Of a stretch of DNA of 35,360 bases, positions 32,632-35,360 are shown piece after piece. Position 1 is the first letter of the stretch; each line of letters begins with the position of its first letter. The notes beneath the pieces were generated by a model, which saw only the letters and a program-made list of their open reading frames with translations, made no database searches and was not told the DNA's origin. The position numbers and the translations under genes are program-made. The DNA comes from Chloroflexota bacterium (lineage in GTDB: Bacteria > Chloroflexota > Anaerolineae > Anaerolineales > UBA11579), in contig VRUJ01000042.1 in the NCBI GenBank assembly GCA_019456165.1, positions 1 to 35,360 on the forward strand. The letters are read 5' to 3'.

Positions 32632-32771
32632 AATTTCCGTTCTTACATGATAGTTAATTAATCTAGTATATCCTGATTTCTCTGTTTTTATATTATCAAA
32701 TCTTTCCAGAAAAAATCTGAAGTACAGTTCATTGATGTTAGCTAGACTCTTCGCTGCTAGACTACACAGAA

Positions 32772-32898
32772 ATGTCATTCCGAGCGACTAGAAGGAGTGA
32801 GGAATCCCTGAATAGTTGTAATGTAAAGGATCCTGACCTAGAAAAAAGCCTAGCTTATGGGGATTCCTCACCCCCATTTGGGGGGTTCGGAATGACAT
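32772..32898. repeat. Dispersed inverted repeat, copy B (MITE-like, 127 bases)
   Basis: Outer arms ATGTCATTCCGA (32772-32783) and TCGGAATGACAT (32887-32898) are perfectly complementary. Inner arms GTGAGGAATCCC (32797-32808) and GGGATTCCTCAC (32860-32871) also pair. The arms match the GTCATTCTGAGCG family at 18171 and 35228. Nothing else is supported in the gap 32632-32951. Confidence 0.8.
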
Positions 32899-32951
32899 AA
32901 AAGGGAGATGTAAAGCAAATGGCTTACTTTTCCCCTGTAGTATCAATCAAT

Positions 32952-34355
32952 CTATGGCATTCGTAATACTTGTCCTGGGTAAATAATAAATGGGTAATAA
33001 ATATTATTCACAGCAGCTATGGATTGCCAGCTAATTCCCCAAAGCCTCCCCAGAGCTACTAAATAATCGCCCGGTTGGACGACGTAAGTCTCCGGGGGGA
33101 TCTCCGGTGGCGCTGGCGTGGGAGTGGGGGGCGGCGGTGGTGGCGGAGAAGTGGAACCCCCACCAGGCAGCTGTAAAACTTGCCCCGGATAGATTGTGTA
33201 CGGCCATACCAACCCGTTCAGTTCTGCGATTTCCTGCCAATCCAGTTGAAAGTCCCTGGCGATCTGCATCAAGTGATCACCTTGTTTCACAGTATAAGTC
33301 TCGGGGACAGGACCGATTGTGGGAGTTGGGCTTGGGACCTGAGTTGGGGCAGAAGTTACCGCTTGCGTGGGCGCGGTGGTAGATGCGGATGTGGGTTGCG
33401 CGGTGGGAGCCTGTGTAGGAATGGTTGTTGGAGGTTGTGTGGGTATGGCAGTCGGAACCTGGGTGGGAACGGCTGTGGGAGCATTGGTAGGATTAGCAGT
33501 GGGCACAGAGGTAGGAGCTTGAGTTGGCTCAGGACCTCCAGGAGAGATGATCAACACCTGCCCGGGATAGATGATGTACGGGTAGCTGATATTGTTCCAA
33601 GCGGCCAGGTTTTGCCAGGTTGTTCCGAAGCGTACTGCTAACATGCTAAGATAATCACCCGGTTGTACGATATAGCTATGCCCACTACTTGGCGGCAGTG
33701 GTGGGGTTCCATTTACTGTAACTGCCATGTTCCCCAATACTCCCCAGGAGTTCAGAAAATTGTTTAAGTTATAAGTCAGTGTAAAACCGGTTCCCGCATC
33801 CACTAGGTGGACTAAAGATTGGTCATACCCTATAAAGATCATAGTGTGCTCAAAGGCTGCCACTGTGACTCGAGAGCCATCCAGGGCTGTGTAGATCTGG
33901 GGTGTGCCAGACCATACTTTCCCAATCACCCAGACGATCACCGGGCGGCCAGCCGCGATTTCACTTTGCAATTCTACCCAGGACATGCCGTAACGAGCGT
34001 GAGCATTTAGACCATGGTTGCGCAGGACCTGGGCGATAGGATTGGCATGCACGCCGTAAGGATTCGGCGGGATATAACCCCAAGTACCGTTTACGTCACC
34101 CACAAAACCCACCTCAGGGTTATCGGAACTAGGCAGGGAGTTTAGGATTTGGCTTTCGCTAGCCGAGACTCCCCAGAAGGTTGCTAAGTCAGCAGCTGAT
34201 CTGGATTCGCAAGACAAGGCGTAAGATTGGGCATTCCCAACCACTCCCGACACGTAGGCCTGCGCTGGAACACTCTGTGCCTTAGTTTGCTGCGTGTTAA
34301 AAACTTCCAGTATCACCAGACTGATAATGATAAGTTTTAATCGTGAGCTGCGCAT
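32952..34355 (-). CDS. Secreted C39-like cysteine peptidase domain with three LysM repeats
   Basis: A 467-residue exported protein. A signal segment covers residues 1 to about 26 (LKLIIISLVILEVF). Residues about 40-215 resemble the Peptidase_C39_2 fold: candidate Cys in LSCESRSAADLATFWG, His in FEHTMIFIGYD and Asp in HLVDAGTG. Three LysM modules follow, starting SYIVQPGDYLSMLAVRFG, TYTVKQGDHLMQIARDF and TYVVQPGDYLVALGRLWG. The first two are separated by a long PT-repeat linker, and the last two by a proline run. LysM modules bind peptidoglycan, so it is probably wall-attached. It is divergent from rsmG, with 51 bases between the starts. Peptidase activity is inferred. Confidence 0.88.
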   Translation of the reverse strand: MRSSRLKLIIISLVILEVFNTQQTKAQSVPAQAYVSGVVGNAQSYALSCESRSAADLATFWGVSASESQILNSLPSSDNPEVGFVGDVNGTWGYIPPNPYGVHANPIAQVLRNHGLNAHARYGMSWVELQSEIAAGRPVIVWVIGKVWSGTPQIYTALDGSRVTVAAFEHTMIFIGYDQSLVHLVDAGTGFTLTYNLNNFLNSWGVLGNMAVTVNGTPPLPPSSGHSYIVQPGDYLSMLAVRFGTTWQNLAAWNNISYPYIIYPGQVLIISPGGPEPTQAPTSVPTANPTNAPTAVPTQVPTAIPTQPPTTIPTQAPTAQPTSASTTAPTQAVTSAPTQVPSPTPTIGPVPETYTVKQGDHLMQIARDFQLDWQEIAELNGLVWPYTIYPGQVLQLPGGGSTSPPPPPPPTPTPAPPEIPPETYVVQPGDYLVALGRLWGISWQSIAAVNNIYYPFIIYPGQVLRMP

Positions 34356-34394
34356 TGTTTGATTCTATCCTCAAGTAATCCGACGGGCAAGCGG

Positions 34395-34400
34395 TATAAT
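34395..34400 (+). promoter_or_regulatory. -10 box six bases before rsmG (leaderless candidate)
   Basis: TATAAT at 34395-34400; the ATG begins at 34407, the expected +1 position. No ribosome binding site lies between. The -35 region is poor. Confidence 0.55.
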
Positions 34401-34406
34401 GTGGTT

Positions 34407-35123
34407 ATGCATGTATTACCCAAAGAAGCAAAAACTGGATTGGGGATCAGTCTCACCCAAGAACAGATCTCGGCTTTTGATACCTACCAGCATGAATTGG
34501 CCGATTGGAACCAGCGCTCTAACCTGACTGCCATCCGGGAACCGCAAGAGGTGGAAAGAAAACTTTTCTTAGAATCCTTGAGTTGTTTATTAGCCATGCA
34601 AGGCTCTCCAATGGGGAGGGTGGTGGATGTTGGCACAGGCGCAGGGTTTCCAGGTCTGCCACTCAAAATCATCCATCCGGAGATGGGGTTGACACTGGTG
34701 GAATCCAACCGCAAAAAAGCCGCATTCCTGGAACATATGGTGCAAGTTCTAAGCCTGGACGATGTTGAAGTGCTGCACATACGTGCAGAAAAAGCCGGGC
34801 ATTTACCAACCCACCGAGAGACATATGATTGGGCGTTGGCGCGGGCTGTGGCTGCGCTGCCAGTGCTATGTGAGTATCTTTTGCCCTTTGTCAAGGTTGG
34901 GGGTTTTATGCTAGCTCAAAAAGGAGCGCGGATTAAGGGGGAGGTTGACGCGGCGAGTGAAGCGATGGCAATTTTGGGTGGGGGGTTGATAGAGGTAATA
35001 CCTGTGACCCTACCGGGAGTGTTAGAGGAACGCAGTCTGGTCTTGGTGGAGAAAATGGATCATACCCCTGAGAAATACCCCCGCAGAGAAGGAATTCCGG
35101 CTAAAAGACCTTTAGGAAGATAA
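34407..35123 (+). CDS. rsmG: 16S rRNA (guanine-N7) methyltransferase RsmG (GidB)
   Basis: A 238-residue SAM-dependent enzyme that methylates G527 of 16S rRNA (E. coli numbering). Features: the N-terminal helical part with WNQRSNLTAIREPQEVERK, SAM motif VVDVGTGAGFPGLPLKI, LVESNRKKAAFLEHM, and YDWALARAVAALPVL with the catalytic-region Arg-Ala. The start is ATG 34407 (MHVLPKEAK); the frame is open upstream to 34359 but lies across the promoter. It ends with a basic tail EGIPAKRPLGR. It is divergent from the LysM protein gene. Confidence 0.95.
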   Translation: MHVLPKEAKTGLGISLTQEQISAFDTYQHELADWNQRSNLTAIREPQEVERKLFLESLSCLLAMQGSPMGRVVDVGTGAGFPGLPLKIIHPEMGLTLVESNRKKAAFLEHMVQVLSLDDVEVLHIRAEKAGHLPTHRETYDWALARAVAALPVLCEYLLPFVKVGGFMLAQKGARIKGEVDAASEAMAILGGGLIEVIPVTLPGVLEERSLVLVEKMDHTPEKYPRREGIPAKRPLGR

Positions 35124-35162
35124 AGATTTTATCCGGATTGAGAAATTATATAATCATCAACG

Positions 35163-35198
35163 CCTATCAAATTCCAACTATGTCTACTAATTGATAGG
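35163..35198 (+). other. Inverted repeat after rsmG
   Basis: CCTATCAA (35163-35170) pairs with TTGATAGG (35191-35198); ATCATC before and GATGAT after extend the stem with a bulge. No clear T-run follows. It may be the 3' end of the rsmG transcript. Confidence 0.45.
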
Positions 35199-35227
35199 AT
35201 GATTTGGAGATTCTTCTCTCCCTATGG

Positions 35228-35295
35228 TCGCTCAGAATGACAGTTTATTTTTACTTGCAACATGATATTCGTAACTTAGCGAGGTGTCATTCTGA
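35228..35295. repeat. Dispersed inverted repeat, copy C
   Basis: TCGCTCAGAATGACA (35228-35242) and TGTCATTCTGA (35285-35295) are complementary over 11 bases and belong to the same family as 18171 and 32772. No gene is seen from 35124 to the end of the window. Confidence 0.75.
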
Positions 35296-35360
35296 TTACT
35301 ATGACTATGTCAAGCTCTTAATAATAATGCGGGGTGAATAGAACGATAATTTGAGATATA

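Noticed and set aside
31951..32778. Start of the beta-propeller lipoprotein at 32778
   Set aside because: That start lies inside the dispersed repeat and puts about 49 residues before the lipoprotein signal; TTG 32631 gives a proper signal peptide.
33300..33540. Regularly repeated short units that might suggest a CRISPR array or tandem repeat element
   Set aside because: They are the codons of the Pro/Thr linker between LysM modules of the secreted protein, with variable units and no spacers.

Overview
The window reads as chromosomal DNA of a Gram-positive-like or monoderm bacterium, most likely a member of the Chloroflexota (Anaerolineae-type). This is an inference. It rests on lipoproteins with long Pro/Thr/Glu-rich linkers right after the lipobox cysteine, LysM proteins with PTxxPTxxP linkers, a short (445-residue) type I glutamine synthetase, a split methylmalonyl-CoA mutase, and MurJ, IF-1 and RsmG of ordinary bacterial type. 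Genes lie on both strands in short operons. No rRNA, tRNA, CRISPR array or transposase gene was seen.

Layout. 1-3400: a URO-D/MtaA-like protein and an oligopeptide-type ABC substrate-binding lipoprotein flanked on both sides by remnants of paralogous 3' ends. 3600-4750: a very small ORF and a short-chain dehydrogenase. 4880-7924: a three-gene sensing operon of PhnD-like lipoprotein, NarL-type histidine kinase and LuxR-type response regulator, closed by a terminator. 8198-13978: a membrane molybdoenzyme operon of Tat-exported catalytic subunit, four-cluster ferredoxin subunit, NrfD-type anchor, small membrane protein, TorD-like chaperone and TatA. 13989-14162: a leader resembling the molybdenum-cofactor (Moco) riboswitch, followed by a methyltransferase and an FmdE-family protein. 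15857-18124: a PadR regulator with a membrane partner, lying between two copies of an imperfect repeat that includes the fmdE-like 3' end, then DNA-3-methyladenine glycosylase I. 18374-21875: murJ, then a strong promoter, a glmS-type self-cleaving ribozyme, an intrinsic terminator and glnA. 22066-25975: a MarR-controlled MacAB-like efflux operon. 26219-30446: an EamA transporter, a stand-alone Sensor-domain protein, methylmalonyl-CoA epimerase and the mutase catalytic subunit. 30600-35123: infA with a leader hairpin, a frameshifted beta-propeller lipoprotein gene, a C39-like/LysM secreted protein and rsmG.

Two results stand out. First, the RNA at about 20131-20380 carries the core signatures of the glmS ribozyme, but the next gene is glutamine synthetase, not glmS. 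This suggests glucosamine-6-phosphate control of glutamine supply, or an orphan ribozyme. Second, 4880-15505 looks like one functional island: an extracytoplasmic ligand sensor, a respiratory-type molybdoenzyme with its own chaperone and Tat component, and a probable Moco riboswitch in front of methyltransferase and FmdE genes. The substrate of the enzyme cannot be read from the sequence. Its N-terminal Fe-S motif lacks the usual second cysteine.
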